From contig JAZLFR010000055.1 of assembly GCA_045615885.1 (NCBI GenBank), positions 48,722-112,721 on the forward strand: a stretch of DNA of 64,000 nt, given 5' to 3'. This stretch comes from UBA1765 sp045615885. GTDB lineage: Bacteria; Fibrobacterota; Fibrobacteria; Fibrobacterales; Fibrobacteraceae. A program made the translations under genes and the position numbers. Under the pieces are notes generated by a model. It saw only the letters and a list, made by a program, of their open reading frames with translations, did no database searches and had not been told where the DNA came from. Of this stretch, positions 50,864 through 60,581 are shown piece by piece. Position 1 is the stretch's first letter. Each line of letters opens with the position of its first letter.

Positions 50864-52648
50864 ATGATGAAACGTACACATAACTGCGGCGAACTCCGCG
50901 CAGCAAATGTTGGTGAAACAATCACCCTCAATGGTTGGGTGGACCGTCGCCGTGACCACGGTGGTGTTATTTTCGTAGACCTCCGCGACAAGTATGGCAA
51001 GACACAGATCGTTTTCAACCCGGACTACAACGCAGACGTTATCAAGGATGCAGAAACGCTCCGTAACGAATATGTCATCGCTGTTACCGGTAAGGTCTAT
51101 GCTCGTGAAGACGGCAACACAAACGACAAGCTTGCTACAGGTGAAATCGAAGTCAAGATCGACAAGCTCGAAATCTTGAACGCAGCCCTTACTTCCCCGC
51201 TCGCAATCAACGACCCGAACGAAGAATGCAAGGAAAACGACGACCTCCGCCTGCAGTACCGCTACCTCGACCTCCGTCGCCCATGGATCCAGAGAAACTT
51301 GATCCTCAAGAGCCAGTTCTTGAAGGCCGTGTACGAATTCTTCTACAACAACGGTTTTGAAAACGTTGAAACTCCGGTGCTTTGCAAGTCCACTCCGGAA
51401 GGCGCACGTGACTACCTCGTGCCGAGCCGCGTGAACGCAGGCAAGTTCTACGCACTCCCGCAGAGCCCGCAGCAGTACAAGCAGCTTCTCATGATCGCCG
51501 GCATGGACCGCTACTTCCAGATCGCAAAGTGCTTCCGTGACGAAGACCTTCGCGCTGACCGCCAGCCGGAATTCACGCAGATTGACGTTGAAATGTCTTT
51601 CGTGGACCAGAACGACGTGATGGGCATGTTCGACAAGTTCGTTACCGAAGTTCTCGGCAAGGTTTGGAACTTTGAACCACCTAAGCAGATCCGCCGCATG
51701 AAGTGGGCAGAAGCTATGCTCAAGTACGGTTCCGACAAGCCGGACCTCCGCTTCGACCTCGAAATCCACGATGTTTCTGAACTTGGCGCAGAAAGCAACT
51801 TCGGCGTGTTCAAGAACGCCGTTGCAGCAGGCGGCAAGATCCGTGGTCTCGCAGCAAAGGGCTGCCTCGACTTTACCCGCAAGCAGATTGATGACTTGAC
51901 TGCATACGTCGGCAAGTACGGTGCCAAGGGCCTCGTCTGGATGCGCGTCAAGGAAAACGACGAAGTGGAAACCCAGGTCGGCAAGTTCTTCACTACAGAA
52001 CAGCTCAATGCTCTTCGCGACGCTGTCGGCGCAAAGAACGGCGACATGATGTTCTTCATTGCAGGTCCTGAAAAGGTTGCTGCAACCGCCATGGGCCAGC
52101 TCCGCTTGGAAGTTGCCCGCATCAAGGGTCTCCGCGATCCGAAGAAGCGCGAATTCGTTTGGATTACCGAATTCCCGATGTTCGAATACAGCGACACCGA
52201 AGGCCGCTACATGGCTATGCACCACCCGTTCACCAACCCGCTCCCGGAACATCTCGACATGATGCTCAGCGGCAACCTCAAGGATTGCAACGCAGAAGCA
52301 TACGACCTTGTTTTGAACGGTGTTGAAATCGGTGGCGGTTCCGTTCGTATCCACAACCCGGAAGTCCAGGAAAAGGTATTCCGCCTGCTCGGCCTTAGCG
52401 AAGAACAGGTTAAGGAAAAGTTCGGCTTCTTCGTCGATGCATTCAAGTTCGGCGCTCCTCCGCACGGCGGTCTCGCCTTCGGTCTCGACCGCGTTGTCGC
52501 AACCATGGAAGGCCAGGAATCCATCCGTGACTTCATTGCATTCCCGAAGAACACAAGCGCATCTAGCCCGATGGACCAGTGCCCGAGCGATGTAGACTTG
52601 CAGCAGTTGCAGGATATCCATATCTCTGTGAACATTGCAAAGAAGTAA
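50864..52648 (+). CDS. aspS: Aspartyl-tRNA synthetase
   Basis: 594 residues. An OB-fold anticodon-binding domain (residues 1-105, LNGWVDRRRDHGGVIFVDLRD) precedes the class II catalytic core: motif 2 FRDEDLRADRQPEFTQID near 222, the bacterial GAD insertion (about 280-420), and motif 3 GLAFGLDRVVATMEG near 540. The bacterial-length form could be discriminating (Asp only) or not; that depends on one residue and on GatCAB elsewhere. It is monocistronic, with GAGGATT upstream. The 599-residue ORF on the other strand is a shadow. Confidence 0.97.
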   Translation: MMKRTHNCGELRAANVGETITLNGWVDRRRDHGGVIFVDLRDKYGKTQIVFNPDYNADVIKDAETLRNEYVIAVTGKVYAREDGNTNDKLATGEIEVKIDKLEILNAALTSPLAINDPNEECKENDDLRLQYRYLDLRRPWIQRNLILKSQFLKAVYEFFYNNGFENVETPVLCKSTPEGARDYLVPSRVNAGKFYALPQSPQQYKQLLMIAGMDRYFQIAKCFRDEDLRADRQPEFTQIDVEMSFVDQNDVMGMFDKFVTEVLGKVWNFEPPKQIRRMKWAEAMLKYGSDKPDLRFDLEIHDVSELGAESNFGVFKNAVAAGGKIRGLAAKGCLDFTRKQIDDLTAYVGKYGAKGLVWMRVKENDEVETQVGKFFTTEQLNALRDAVGAKNGDMMFFIAGPEKVAATAMGQLRLEVARIKGLRDPKKREFVWITEFPMFEYSDTEGRYMAMHHPFTNPLPEHLDMMLSGNLKDCNAEAYDLVLNGVEIGGGSVRIHNPEVQEKVFRLLGLSEEQVKEKFGFFVDAFKFGAPPHGGLAFGLDRVVATMEGQESIRDFIAFPKNTSASSPMDQCPSDVDLQQLQDIHISVNIAKK

Positions 52649-52720
52649 ATGCAAAATGGGGAGCGTAAACGCTCCCCCTCTTGCCTCTAGTGCCTAGCAG
52701 CATTCACGGCATTGCATAAA

Positions 52721-52760
52721 AGAAAAGCTCCTAGTTCAACTAGGAGCTTTTCTTGTTTTT
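52721..52760. terminator. Bidirectional terminator after aspS
   Basis: AAAAGCTCCTAGT and ACTAGGAGCTTTT form a perfect 13-base stem with a 3-base loop, then TTTT-rich sequence. It serves aspS on the plus strand and the small gene at 52776 on the minus strand. A smaller GC hairpin without a T run lies just after the aspS stop (near 52660-52679). Confidence 0.88.
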
Positions 52761-52775
52761 AGCGCAAGCTTTGTA

Positions 52776-52973
52776 TTAGAGGCCACGACGTTCTGCATCG
52801 AGGAGCAAGGACTGCAGGGAATCTTCGACGGTGGAATTGAAATCGCCAGCACCGAGAGAGCAGTTGGAAACAACCTTGCCGTCACGGCTCAAACGGATAA
52901 TGGAAAAACCACCTTCTTCAGAAAAAGATACAGTCAAGCCCATCTTCAAGGCCTTGGAAAGCAATTCACGCAT
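52776..52973 (-). CDS. Small unknown protein
   Basis: 65 residues from the ATG with AGGAG 6 bases upstream (the longer frame has no such site). Sequence MRELLSKALKMGLTVSFSEE then GGFSIIRLSRDGKVVSNCSL looks like a small alpha-beta fold with a two-stranded hairpin; no known family. It has its own terminator and ribosome site, so it is likely real. Confidence 0.7.
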   Translation of the reverse strand: MRELLSKALKMGLTVSFSEEGGFSIIRLSRDGKVVSNCSLGAGDFNSTVEDSLQSLLLDAERRGL

Positions 52974-53175
52974 AAGTACTCCTATGTGAATAGAAAAATG
53001 TTGTAACGGCCTAAAACTATCCTTTTCTTTTTGAAAAAGCAACACTGTTTTTAGAAAAGTTTTCTACTTTTAGTGAACAAAAGAGTAGTTATTGTTAAAT
53101 TTCGTTCAAAATAGGTCTGCACAACAGAAGGTAAAATCAACAAATAGCTACATTTGGGCAAAAACTAGGTAAATC

Positions 53176-54063
53176 GTGGCAGAGAACAGATTCATTCACA
53201 ATGCCTTAAAGCAAGCCAGAATCAAGGAAAAATCATACACCTTGAGCGGCTTTTCCATTTCTGGCCTCGCCACGTACCACCAGATGCCGGAACTCGACTT
53301 TATCGTGGATCTGGGAGAATGCCCGCTGTCGGCAATTCCGCTCGACCATGTATTTTTGACCCACGCTCACGGCGATCACAGCCGCTGCATTATGCGGCAC
53401 AATAGCCTTCGCAAAATGACAGGCATAGAACGCGACGCAGTCTATTACATGCCCGAAGAAATCTGCGAAGGGGCAAAAGCCTGGATCAAGGCCGAGGCAA
53501 TGTTCGAAAACGTTCCGGAGCACAAGTTCCGTCACCCGGAAATTGTCGCCATGAAGCCGAAGGAACGCGTTACACTCGCCTACCGCAAGGACCTCGTTCT
53601 CGAAGCATTCCCGGTCAAACACTCGATTCCGACAATGGGCTGCACGCTCTACAATTTCAAGAAGAAGCTGAAGGACGAATACCTTGGCGCAACGCCAGCC
53701 GAGCTGATTGAATTGCAGAAGAACAAGGTCCAGATTACACGCGATGTGTACGAACCGGCAATCACGTTCATGGGCGACTGCCGCACGGAAAGTTTAAAAG
53801 ACAACGCTCACGTTTTCGATTCCAAGGTCCTGGTGACGGAATGCACATTCATGGACGACGGAGAAGAAGACATGGCTCACGCCAAGTCGCACAGCCACTT
53901 GAATGAAATCGTGAAGGTTTTTGAAGAAATGGGCGATGCAATCAAATGCGAGTCTATAATTTTGACCCATTTCTCGATGAAGTATTCAGAACAACATATT
54001 CTGGGAACACTCGAAAAGAAGCTCCCGGCAAACATCAAAAACAAAGTCAAGGTTTTACTATGA
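53176..54063 (+). CDS. Ribonuclease Z-like metallo-beta-lactamase fold protein
   Basis: 295 residues starting with GTG (AGGTAAATC before it). Metal-binding motif FLTHAHGDHSRC near residue 59 (HxHxDH), VKHSIPTMGC near 149, MGDCRTES near 198 and ILTHFSMKYSE near 262 follow the RNase Z/ElaC group, which trims the 3' end of pre-tRNA. The exosite arm is short or absent, as in the short divergent members, so the substrate is an inference. The gene overlaps trmB by 4 bases, consistent with a tRNA role. It is useful here because the tRNA-Arg in this window has no encoded CCA. Confidence 0.82.
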   Translation: MAENRFIHNALKQARIKEKSYTLSGFSISGLATYHQMPELDFIVDLGECPLSAIPLDHVFLTHAHGDHSRCIMRHNSLRKMTGIERDAVYYMPEEICEGAKAWIKAEAMFENVPEHKFRHPEIVAMKPKERVTLAYRKDLVLEAFPVKHSIPTMGCTLYNFKKKLKDEYLGATPAELIELQKNKVQITRDVYEPAITFMGDCRTESLKDNAHVFDSKVLVTECTFMDDGEEDMAHAKSHSHLNEIVKVFEEMGDAIKCESIILTHFSMKYSEQHILGTLEKKLPANIKNKVKVLL

Positions 54064-54791
54064 GCGAAGAAGCCGTAGAAAAAGAAGAACGCGAAGTCGT
54101 AGTTCCTGAATTTTATCGCGACATTACGAAGAACGACAGCATCGACATGCTGTGGCATTTTTTGCACCGTCACGATCCTGAAAATCCTAGAAAGCCGGTT
54201 CGCACTCCAGACGGCCTCCCGCACAAGGCACCCTTTGACTGGAAGGAATTCTTCCCGAACCATAACGGCCACATCGAAATCGAGGTCGGTTCCGGCCGCG
54301 GCGCATTCCTTGCCGACTATGCAAAGATCCATCCGGAACTTTCGATTCTCGGTAGCGAATGGGATTATACCTGGGCCGCTTTTGCAATGCGCAAGGTTTT
54401 GAAGGATACAAACGGCAATGCGGGCATGCTCGCTGGCGACATTTTCTACTTCCTCCGTGACCGCGTTCCAGACAATACCGTGGATGCGTTCCACATGTAC
54501 TTCCCGGATCCGTGGCCAAAGGAACGCCACCACAAGAACCGCCTGCTCCGCCCAGACTTTTTGACAGAAGTCGCACGCACGCTCAAGCCGGGCAAGCGCA
54601 TGTTCTACTGGGGCACGGACCACAAGGAATACAACGAATCTGCGCTCGAGACGTTCGACGCATTCCCTGGCTGCACCGTGATCGAACGCAATACGGCTCA
54701 GCCGACCGACGGCATCATGACCGGTTTTGAAATCAAGTACCGCAAGGAAGGCCGCCCAATCTATAGAAGCCTCGTAGTTTTTGAAAAATAG
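54060..54791 (+). CDS. trmB: tRNA (guanine-N7)-methyltransferase (TrmB)
   Basis: 243 residues from the ATG that overlaps the RNase Z stop (ATGA); the longer frame runs through that gene. SAM motif IEIEVGSGRGAFLADYA near residue 77, DAFHMYFPDPWPKERHHKNR near 145 (the signature of TrmB), and the C-terminal RNTAQPTDGIMTGFEIKY near 210 are present. It methylates G46 in the variable loop of tRNA. Confidence 0.94.
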   Translation: MSEEAVEKEEREVVVPEFYRDITKNDSIDMLWHFLHRHDPENPRKPVRTPDGLPHKAPFDWKEFFPNHNGHIEIEVGSGRGAFLADYAKIHPELSILGSEWDYTWAAFAMRKVLKDTNGNAGMLAGDIFYFLRDRVPDNTVDAFHMYFPDPWPKERHHKNRLLRPDFLTEVARTLKPGKRMFYWGTDHKEYNESALETFDAFPGCTVIERNTAQPTDGIMTGFEIKYRKEGRPIYRSLVVFEK

Positions 54792-54853
54792 CAGAGGCAA
54801 TTCTACAGAATTTTTGCTACATCAGCTTACGACCATAAACCAGTAACTAACAA

Positions 54854-56509
54854 ATGCTCAAGCAAATTTCCATTCAGAACTTCACCCTGATCTCTGAAGC
54901 AACAATCGACTTTAACGCAGGCTTCACAGCCATTACCGGTGAAACCGGTGCTGGCAAATCAGTGCTGCTCAAATCGCTCCGCGCCGTATGCGGCGACAAG
55001 ACGCCATCCTCCGTGGTAAGGACTGGAGCGGAAAAGGCTGTCGTTGAGGCGGAGTTCGATGTGCGCGGCAACGAAAACGTAAAGCGCATCCTTGAAAACT
55101 TGGGCATTGACTACGAAGACGATCTGGTGCTCCGCCGCGACATTGCGCTTACAGGCAATGGCCGCGCACGCGTGAACGGAGTGCTCGTGAAGCTTGCCGA
55201 CTTGCAGGAATTGGGTGAAGAACTTTTACAGATGCACGGCCAGAGCGAACAGCTCATGCTGCGCGATGTGCGCACGCACGCCGCGATGCTCGACGCCTAT
55301 TGCGAAAACGGCAGCCTGCTTGCCGACTATGCAAAGGCCTACCAGGAATGGGTCGCTGCAAAGCGAGCCATTGAAGAAACGAAGGAACGCGCAGAAAAGC
55401 TCGCCCAGGAAAAGGACTTTTTCAAGTTCCAGTTTGAGGAACTGAAGGAAGCGGCGCTTCGCGAAGGCGAAGAAGAGGAACTTGAAGAAAAGACAAGTTC
55501 AGCAGCCAAGGGCGAAACGGAACGACGCTACCTGGACGAAATCAACGGCATGCTGGACGGCGAAACAGGCATTTTGGACCAGATGAACATTCTGGAAGTC
55601 AAGCTCCGCCAGCTTGCAGCAAAGATTCCAAGCTACGAAGACTGGCATGTGCAGTTGAAAGATGCCATGGACCCGTTCGAGACAGTTCTGCGCGAAATTT
55701 CGCGCATCAAGCCGGAAGCGGCCATGAGCGAAGCAGAACTGAACAGGGCAAACGCGCGCCTCGCAAAGATCCAGCGCCTAAAGCGCAAGTACCGTACGGA
55801 CGTTTCCGGCTTGATTGCTCTTCGCGACAAGCGCGAAGAGGAACTGTCTAGCCTCGAAAACCTGGACAGCGACCTGGAAGAGCTCGGGAAAGCGGAGCGC
55901 CGTGCAAAGGCTGAACTTGACAAGGTTGGCGCTGCGCTTTCTGCGCGCCGCACCGAAGGGGCCGCGCGCCTCGACGTGGCCGTCGAGACCGAGCTCCACA
56001 CGCTTGGCATGGCCGCGGCAAAGTTCAAGACCTCCATTGCAAGCGCCGAGCCTTCGCCAAACGGAGCAGACCGCATTGAATTCCTGCTCGCCCCGAACCA
56101 GGGCGAAGGCGAACGCTCCCTGCAGAAGGCCGTTTCTGGCGGTGAACTTTCCCGCGTACTCCTTGCGTTCAAGACGGTCACCGCAGCAACCGACCAGGTG
56201 CCGCTCCTCATCTTTGACGAAGTGGACTCCGGCATTTCCGGTGAAATCGGAAACAAGATCGGTGACGCACTCCGCAAGCTGGGGCTTAGCCACCAGGTGC
56301 TCACCATTACGCACCTGCACCAGGTCGCAAGCCGAGCCACGACGCAGCTTGCCGTAAAGAAAGAAGAAATTGAAGGCCGTACCTACACGCGCATCACGAA
56401 CCTTGACCGCGAAGGCCGCATTACAGAATTGGTACGCATGCTAGGCGAAAGCAATTCCCCGGAAGCACGCGAACACGCAAAGCAATTATTGGAGAACAAC
56501 AATGACTGA
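54854..56509 (+). CDS. recN: DNA repair protein RecN
   Basis: 551 residues. SMC-like layout: Walker A ITGETGAGKSVLLKSL near residue 31, long coiled-coil arms (about 160-360, interrupted by the hinge), ABC signature SGGELSRVLLAFK near 431, and Walker B LLIFDEVDSGISGEIGN near 453. It tethers and processes double-strand breaks. No LexA-type site is obvious upstream. The 3' end overlaps the next gene by 8 bases. Confidence 0.95.
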   Translation: MLKQISIQNFTLISEATIDFNAGFTAITGETGAGKSVLLKSLRAVCGDKTPSSVVRTGAEKAVVEAEFDVRGNENVKRILENLGIDYEDDLVLRRDIALTGNGRARVNGVLVKLADLQELGEELLQMHGQSEQLMLRDVRTHAAMLDAYCENGSLLADYAKAYQEWVAAKRAIEETKERAEKLAQEKDFFKFQFEELKEAALREGEEEELEEKTSSAAKGETERRYLDEINGMLDGETGILDQMNILEVKLRQLAAKIPSYEDWHVQLKDAMDPFETVLREISRIKPEAAMSEAELNRANARLAKIQRLKRKYRTDVSGLIALRDKREEELSSLENLDSDLEELGKAERRAKAELDKVGAALSARRTEGAARLDVAVETELHTLGMAAAKFKTSIASAEPSPNGADRIEFLLAPNQGEGERSLQKAVSGGELSRVLLAFKTVTAATDQVPLLIFDEVDSGISGEIGNKIGDALRKLGLSHQVLTITHLHQVASRATTQLAVKKEEIEGRTYTRITNLDREGRITELVRMLGESNSPEAREHAKQLLENNND

Positions 56510-57665
56510 TGTCTCTGAAAGCAAAGAATCTCTCCGCCACCGCGGACGCGCATGGAACATTGTGCAGTTTGCATTCCTGCTCGCCGTAATCGGCTTCATT
56601 TGGGCAGGCATGATGCATACGGCAACAGCCCTCACCTGCTGCGTGCTCGTCATTGGCTGGGTCAAGCTCTACAAGCTGCATTCCCAGGAAATCGAAAAGC
56701 CATATTACAGGCTTTGGCTGAACTTTGTCGATGGATTGCTTTCGTTCTCCGTGCTCGGCAGCATCTTCCTGTACGACTACAAGCAGACCGGAGAATTTGA
56801 GATTCTTCTTGGCGTAGGCAGCCTTTGCATGCTGTTCCGCCTTGCGGCCCACACGCTCTTCTCTCTTGGCATTTTGCGCGAAGGAAAGTCGCTTGTTCGA
56901 AGCGGCAACTGGGGCAAGCTTTGCAAGCTAGCCATCATCATCACGATGGCCGTTTACCTTTTGGACCTCGAACACTACAAGCAAATTTGCATGGTGGCAA
57001 CGATCCTTTTGATGGGAGCAGCCTCTGCAGCCTACATGTATTGGTACTACCGCGACGCGGAACACCGCAAGCCGCTTTCGATCGCGAGCCAGCTCACCAT
57101 GAGCCGCATCATCTTGACTCCGTTCTTTTTGTGGGTGTTCTTCTACGACGGCGACCTCGACTATTCCAACAACAATGTCGTCTTCAAGATTCTTGCCCTC
57201 GTCATGGTGCTTGGATTCATGCTTACCGACTACCTTGACGGCCATCTTGCCCGCAAGATGCACGAAGTGAGCACGCTCGGCAAATATCTTGACCCATTCT
57301 CCGACAAAATTTCGAACATGACGATTTTCATGAGCTTCATCGCGACTGGCTATGCCCCGGTCTGGATGGTCGCCATCATCTACTTCCGTGAAGCAAGCGT
57401 CGAAACGCTCCGCACCTTGGCAGCCGCAGAAAACGTGATCATGCCGGCCCGCCGCAGCGGCAAGTGGAAGACCGCATTGCAGGGCATTGGCATTGTGTTC
57501 ATTTTAATCGGGGCGCTCGACCCGATTCAAGCCGCATGGCCAGCCCTTGCTTCTGTCTGGGGCACCGTTCCGCAAATCATCATGGGCGTGATTACCGCAG
57601 TCACCATTCTCAGCGGCATTGACTATTTCGTTTCTTCGCAGAACGTACTGAAGAAGTATATTTAG
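56502..57665 (+). CDS. CDP-alcohol phosphatidyltransferase with an N-terminal membrane extension
   Basis: 387 residues, about twice the length of PgsA. The first 180 residues form several extra membrane helices of unknown role. The catalytic motif D-G-x2-A-R-x8-G-x3-D-x3-D is DGHLARKMHEVSTLGKYLDP with SD following, near residue 248. The order of helices and the region ASQLTMSRIILTPFFLWVFF resemble PgsA (phosphatidylglycerol phosphate synthase), so that is the best guess; phosphatidylserine or other CDP-DAG products cannot be excluded. GGAG upstream, inside recN. Confidence 0.85.
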   Translation: MTDVSESKESLRHRGRAWNIVQFAFLLAVIGFIWAGMMHTATALTCCVLVIGWVKLYKLHSQEIEKPYYRLWLNFVDGLLSFSVLGSIFLYDYKQTGEFEILLGVGSLCMLFRLAAHTLFSLGILREGKSLVRSGNWGKLCKLAIIITMAVYLLDLEHYKQICMVATILLMGAASAAYMYWYYRDAEHRKPLSIASQLTMSRIILTPFFLWVFFYDGDLDYSNNNVVFKILALVMVLGFMLTDYLDGHLARKMHEVSTLGKYLDPFSDKISNMTIFMSFIATGYAPVWMVAIIYFREASVETLRTLAAAENVIMPARRSGKWKTALQGIGIVFILIGALDPIQAAWPALASVWGTVPQIIMGVITAVTILSGIDYFVSSQNVLKKYI

Positions 57666-57693
57666 AGAAGACAGAATACAGAAGACAGAGAAC
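57666..57693. repeat. Heptamer repeat after the phosphatidyltransferase gene
   Basis: AGAAGAC, AGAATAC, AGAAGAC, AGAGAAC in a row, beginning directly after the stop codon (57663-57665), followed by a hairpin-like GGGTCGCTTCGCTTT segment. Confidence 0.65.
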
Positions 57694-57769
57694 AGGCAAA
57701 GGGTCGCTTCGCTTTGAGGTCTGGGCTTTGAATAACGTTTTACGTATAATTCTTAATTAAATTTAGCCT

Positions 57770-58945
57770 ATGCTTTTTAACCCGGTTTACCAGTCTTTAG
57801 AGAAGCGCTTGAAGCGGCAAGTGTGCGGCGTGCCGCACAACTTTCGCGTGCTTTCGCACCTTGGGTTTGAAGGCGTACTTTCTAGCGAGCTCAGCAGACT
57901 CGGTTTCAATACGACATCAAGTTTTGTAGGCGGCATTACCATTCAGGCCAAATGGGCGGACTCCTGGAAGATTCTTGCGTTTGCCCGCACGGCGCGACGC
58001 CTGGACATGGAAATTGCAAAGTTCCATGCAGAGAACTTTGGCAAGCTGGAACGGGAATTCGAAAAAGTTCCATGGGAGCTCTACTACCCTGCCGGCTACA
58101 TTCCAGAAATCAAGGTAAAGTGCAAAAAGTCAAGGCTCTACCACTCCGATGCAATCGCCGAACGCCTGAAGCCAATTCTCGAAAAGCATCTGCTTTCGCT
58201 CGGTTTCACAGCACCGGAACCGACAACGCTCCAGCGCATTATCATAGACTTCGAAAACGATGTATGCACGGTCTATGTCGATATGGCGGGAGTAGCCCTG
58301 TACCGTAGAGGCCACGAGCGCTTCGTTGACGAAGCGCCCCTGCAAGAGACTCTTGCGGCAAGCATTCTGCTTGCGGGTGGCCTCCCCCAGGCACCCATGC
58401 TTTTGGACCCGATGTGCGGCTCCGCCACGTTTTCGCTCGAAGCCGCAGCCTATGCACAGGGCCAGACACAGGGCGCGTTCCGCAAGTTCGCCATCCACGA
58501 ACAGCCGGCCTTTGGCGACGCTTCGTACCAGAACATGCTGAAGCATGCTCCGCAAACAGAAACAATTCCAGATTTTACAATCTACACGGCTGACAAATCC
58601 AAAAAGTCAGTCGCGACGGCAACGCACAACGCCGAAGTCTGCAATGCAGCGGGCCTCGTGAAGCCGGTCCATGCGGACTTTTTCAAGGGCGTTGTTCCGC
58701 ACAAGCCGGGCGCCCTCATTGCGCTCAACCCACCGTACGGTATTCGCCTGCAGACGGATACGCAAAAGCTCTACCAGGAAATCGGCAAAAAGGTCCGCAC
58801 AGACTACCGCGACTGCAAAATCGCCCTTCTATGCCCCGACCACACCACTTTGCATTCCTTTGCTCCTGGCGTGGTAAATGCAATCCGCACCGACCACGGC
58901 GGGCTGAGCATATTCGCAATTTTTGCCGACATTCGCAAACTTTAA
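57770..58945 (+). CDS. THUMP-domain 23S rRNA guanine N2-methyltransferase (RlmL-like)
   Basis: 391 residues. The N-terminal ferredoxin-like and THUMP region (about 30-160; GFEGVLSSELSRLGF, then YVDMAGVALYRRGHERFVDEAPL) and the C-terminal methylase: SAM motif DPMCGSATFSLEAA near residue 207 and catalytic LNPPYG near 320 match the RlmL half of RlmKL, which modifies G2445 of 23S rRNA. The RlmK half is absent, as in many bacteria. It ends at a terminator shared with the dapF upstream region. Confidence 0.9.
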   Translation: MLFNPVYQSLEKRLKRQVCGVPHNFRVLSHLGFEGVLSSELSRLGFNTTSSFVGGITIQAKWADSWKILAFARTARRLDMEIAKFHAENFGKLEREFEKVPWELYYPAGYIPEIKVKCKKSRLYHSDAIAERLKPILEKHLLSLGFTAPEPTTLQRIIIDFENDVCTVYVDMAGVALYRRGHERFVDEAPLQETLAASILLAGGLPQAPMLLDPMCGSATFSLEAAAYAQGQTQGAFRKFAIHEQPAFGDASYQNMLKHAPQTETIPDFTIYTADKSKKSVATATHNAEVCNAAGLVKPVHADFFKGVVPHKPGALIALNPPYGIRLQTDTQKLYQEIGKKVRTDYRDCKIALLCPDHTTLHSFAPGVVNAIRTDHGGLSIFAIFADIRKL

Positions 58946-59022
58946 TCCAGCATCGCATTTATAATTCAACAAAATTGTAACTTTTTAAAATTTATTTTCA
59001 AAGAGTTCAGAAATTCAACTCC

Positions 59023-59057
59023 AAAGACCCCTAGCAAAAAGGGGCCTTTTGTATTTT
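59023..59057 (+). terminator. Terminator after the RlmL-like gene
   Basis: AAAGACCCCT and AGGGGCCTTT pair with one mismatch around a 7-base loop and are followed by TTGTATTTTT. The dapF ribosome site lies 20 bases beyond it. Confidence 0.75.
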
Positions 59058-59087
59058 TCACTCCGTATAAAGCAAAGGATACCAATT

Positions 59088-59912
59088 ATGTTCCATTTTA
59101 CAAAAATGCAAGGCGCTGGAAACGACTACATCTACATTGACAACAGCGAAGAAATCATCAAGAACCCGGCCGAACTTTCCCCGAAAATGTCCGACCGCCA
59201 TTTTGGCGTCGGCTCCGACGGCATCGTTCTGATCTGCAAGTCAGATGTTGCCATGGCCCGCATGCGCATGTTCAACCCGGACGGCTCCGAAGCGGAAATG
59301 TGCGGCAACGCCAGCCGCTGCGTGGCTCGCTTTGTTTGGGAACGCTGGTTCCAGAAGAAAACGGACACACTCACGCTCGAAACAGGCGCCGGCATCAAGA
59401 CAATCCAGATTGCCCACGACGCAGCTGGCAACTTCATTTCTGCAACGGTCGACATGGGCGAACCAATCCTTGAACCGGCAAAGATTCCAGTGGCATCTGC
59501 AACGAACAAGATCGAAATCGGCGGCACGGAATTCACATGCGTATCCATGGGCAACCCGCATGCGGTAACATTTGTCGAAAGCACGGAAGACGCTCCGGTG
59601 CATACGAAGGGCCCGGGCTTTGAAGTCGACGGCATTTTCCCACGCAAGTCGAACATTGAATTTTGCCAGGTCGTAAACAAAGACAAAGTAAAGATGCGCG
59701 TCTGGGAACGCGGCACCGGCGAAACACTAGCCTGCGGCACAGGAGCCTGTGCAACTGGCGTTGCCTGCGTATTGAACGGCAAGACTAACCGCAAGGTCGA
59801 AATGGAATTGCTCGGAGGAACGCTCACCATCGAATGGCGCGAATCGGACAATCACGTGCTGATGACCGGCCCCGCCGAATTTTCGTTCGAAGGCGAATGG
59901 TCTAAAGCCTAA
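59088..59912 (+). CDS. dapF: Diaminopimelate epimerase (DapF)
   Basis: 274 residues from the ATG with AAAGGAT upstream (the longer frame would need TTG and runs through the terminator). FHFTKMQGAGNDYIYID at the start, NPDGSEAEMCGNASRC near residue 65 with catalytic Cys1, and ETLACGTGACATGVAC near 210 with Cys2 are complete. It converts LL- to meso-diaminopimelate for lysine and peptidoglycan. It works in the same pathway as dapB at 22015. Confidence 0.96.
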   Translation: MFHFTKMQGAGNDYIYIDNSEEIIKNPAELSPKMSDRHFGVGSDGIVLICKSDVAMARMRMFNPDGSEAEMCGNASRCVARFVWERWFQKKTDTLTLETGAGIKTIQIAHDAAGNFISATVDMGEPILEPAKIPVASATNKIEIGGTEFTCVSMGNPHAVTFVESTEDAPVHTKGPGFEVDGIFPRKSNIEFCQVVNKDKVKMRVWERGTGETLACGTGACATGVACVLNGKTNRKVEMELLGGTLTIEWRESDNHVLMTGPAEFSFEGEWSKA

Positions 59913-60466
59913 TACGCCCAGTTCCGCTTTTCGTCCCTGAGTTCAATGTGCAAGTGCTCCATTTCGCCACCGGGGAATTCGTGCTGCACAAAGAACCGGC
60001 GACCTAGAGCTTCTTTCGCCTTTTTAGTAATGAGCTGCTTTTTGTAGCCAGGTATGCCCTTGATTCTAAAATCGAGGGCCATATTTCTATAATGCGCCGA
60101 AGTCTTCTTGTGATGCGCGTAGTCGTTCGCGCTCGTAATCCAGGGCTTATAGTCATCGCCCATGACTTCATGAAAAACGCTAACCACAATTACGCCTGCA
60201 GTGTCAAGTTCCGGGCGCAGCTGGTCTAGGTAGATTTCCTTTTTCTGGTGCGTGATGACGCACAGCAGGCGGTGCACGTCGGAAACGGTAAAGGGCTTTA
60301 CCGGTTCGCGATGCTCTTCGACTATCGGCAAAGTTTCTTCGACAACTTCGGCGACAATGCGTTCAACATCTTGGCGCGCCTGGTGTTCCTTTACGCCCAT
60401 GCCGATTTTGACTGCAAAAAAAAGTATTGCAGCGGAACAAACGGCGATGAGTATTTTAAAGAGCAT
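59909..60466 (-). CDS. Peptidase M15-like exported protein
   Basis: 185 residues. An N-terminal membrane helix (residues about 2-22) is followed by a charged linker and a C-terminal domain with SAHYRNMALDFRIKG near 125 and GGEMEHLHIELRD near 165. These fit the SxHxxGxAxD and HxH metal-binding pattern of M15 DD-/LD-peptidases, with Asn-Met in place of the usual Gly. It may trim peptidoglycan; the assignment is by motif only. It is convergent with dapF, the two stop codons overlapping by 4 bases. Confidence 0.6.
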   Translation of the reverse strand: MLFKILIAVCSAAILFFAVKIGMGVKEHQARQDVERIVAEVVEETLPIVEEHREPVKPFTVSDVHRLLCVITHQKKEIYLDQLRPELDTAGVIVVSVFHEVMGDDYKPWITSANDYAHHKKTSAHYRNMALDFRIKGIPGYKKQLITKKAKEALGRRFFVQHEFPGGEMEHLHIELRDEKRNWAY

Positions 60467-60581
60467 AAAAATCGATTTATGTTGTTATGGTTGGTGAAAT
60501 TTAACTTTTTTTCTGGGAATCAACTATTTTAGACCTTATTTTCTTTCTATATTCTTCGTAAAGAATACTACGGAGATTTTT

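Noticed and set aside
50855..52654. 599-residue open frame opposite aspS
   Set aside because: It mirrors the full length of a certain gene, with Cys/Val/His-rich composition typical of antisense shadows. No known domain or ribosome site.
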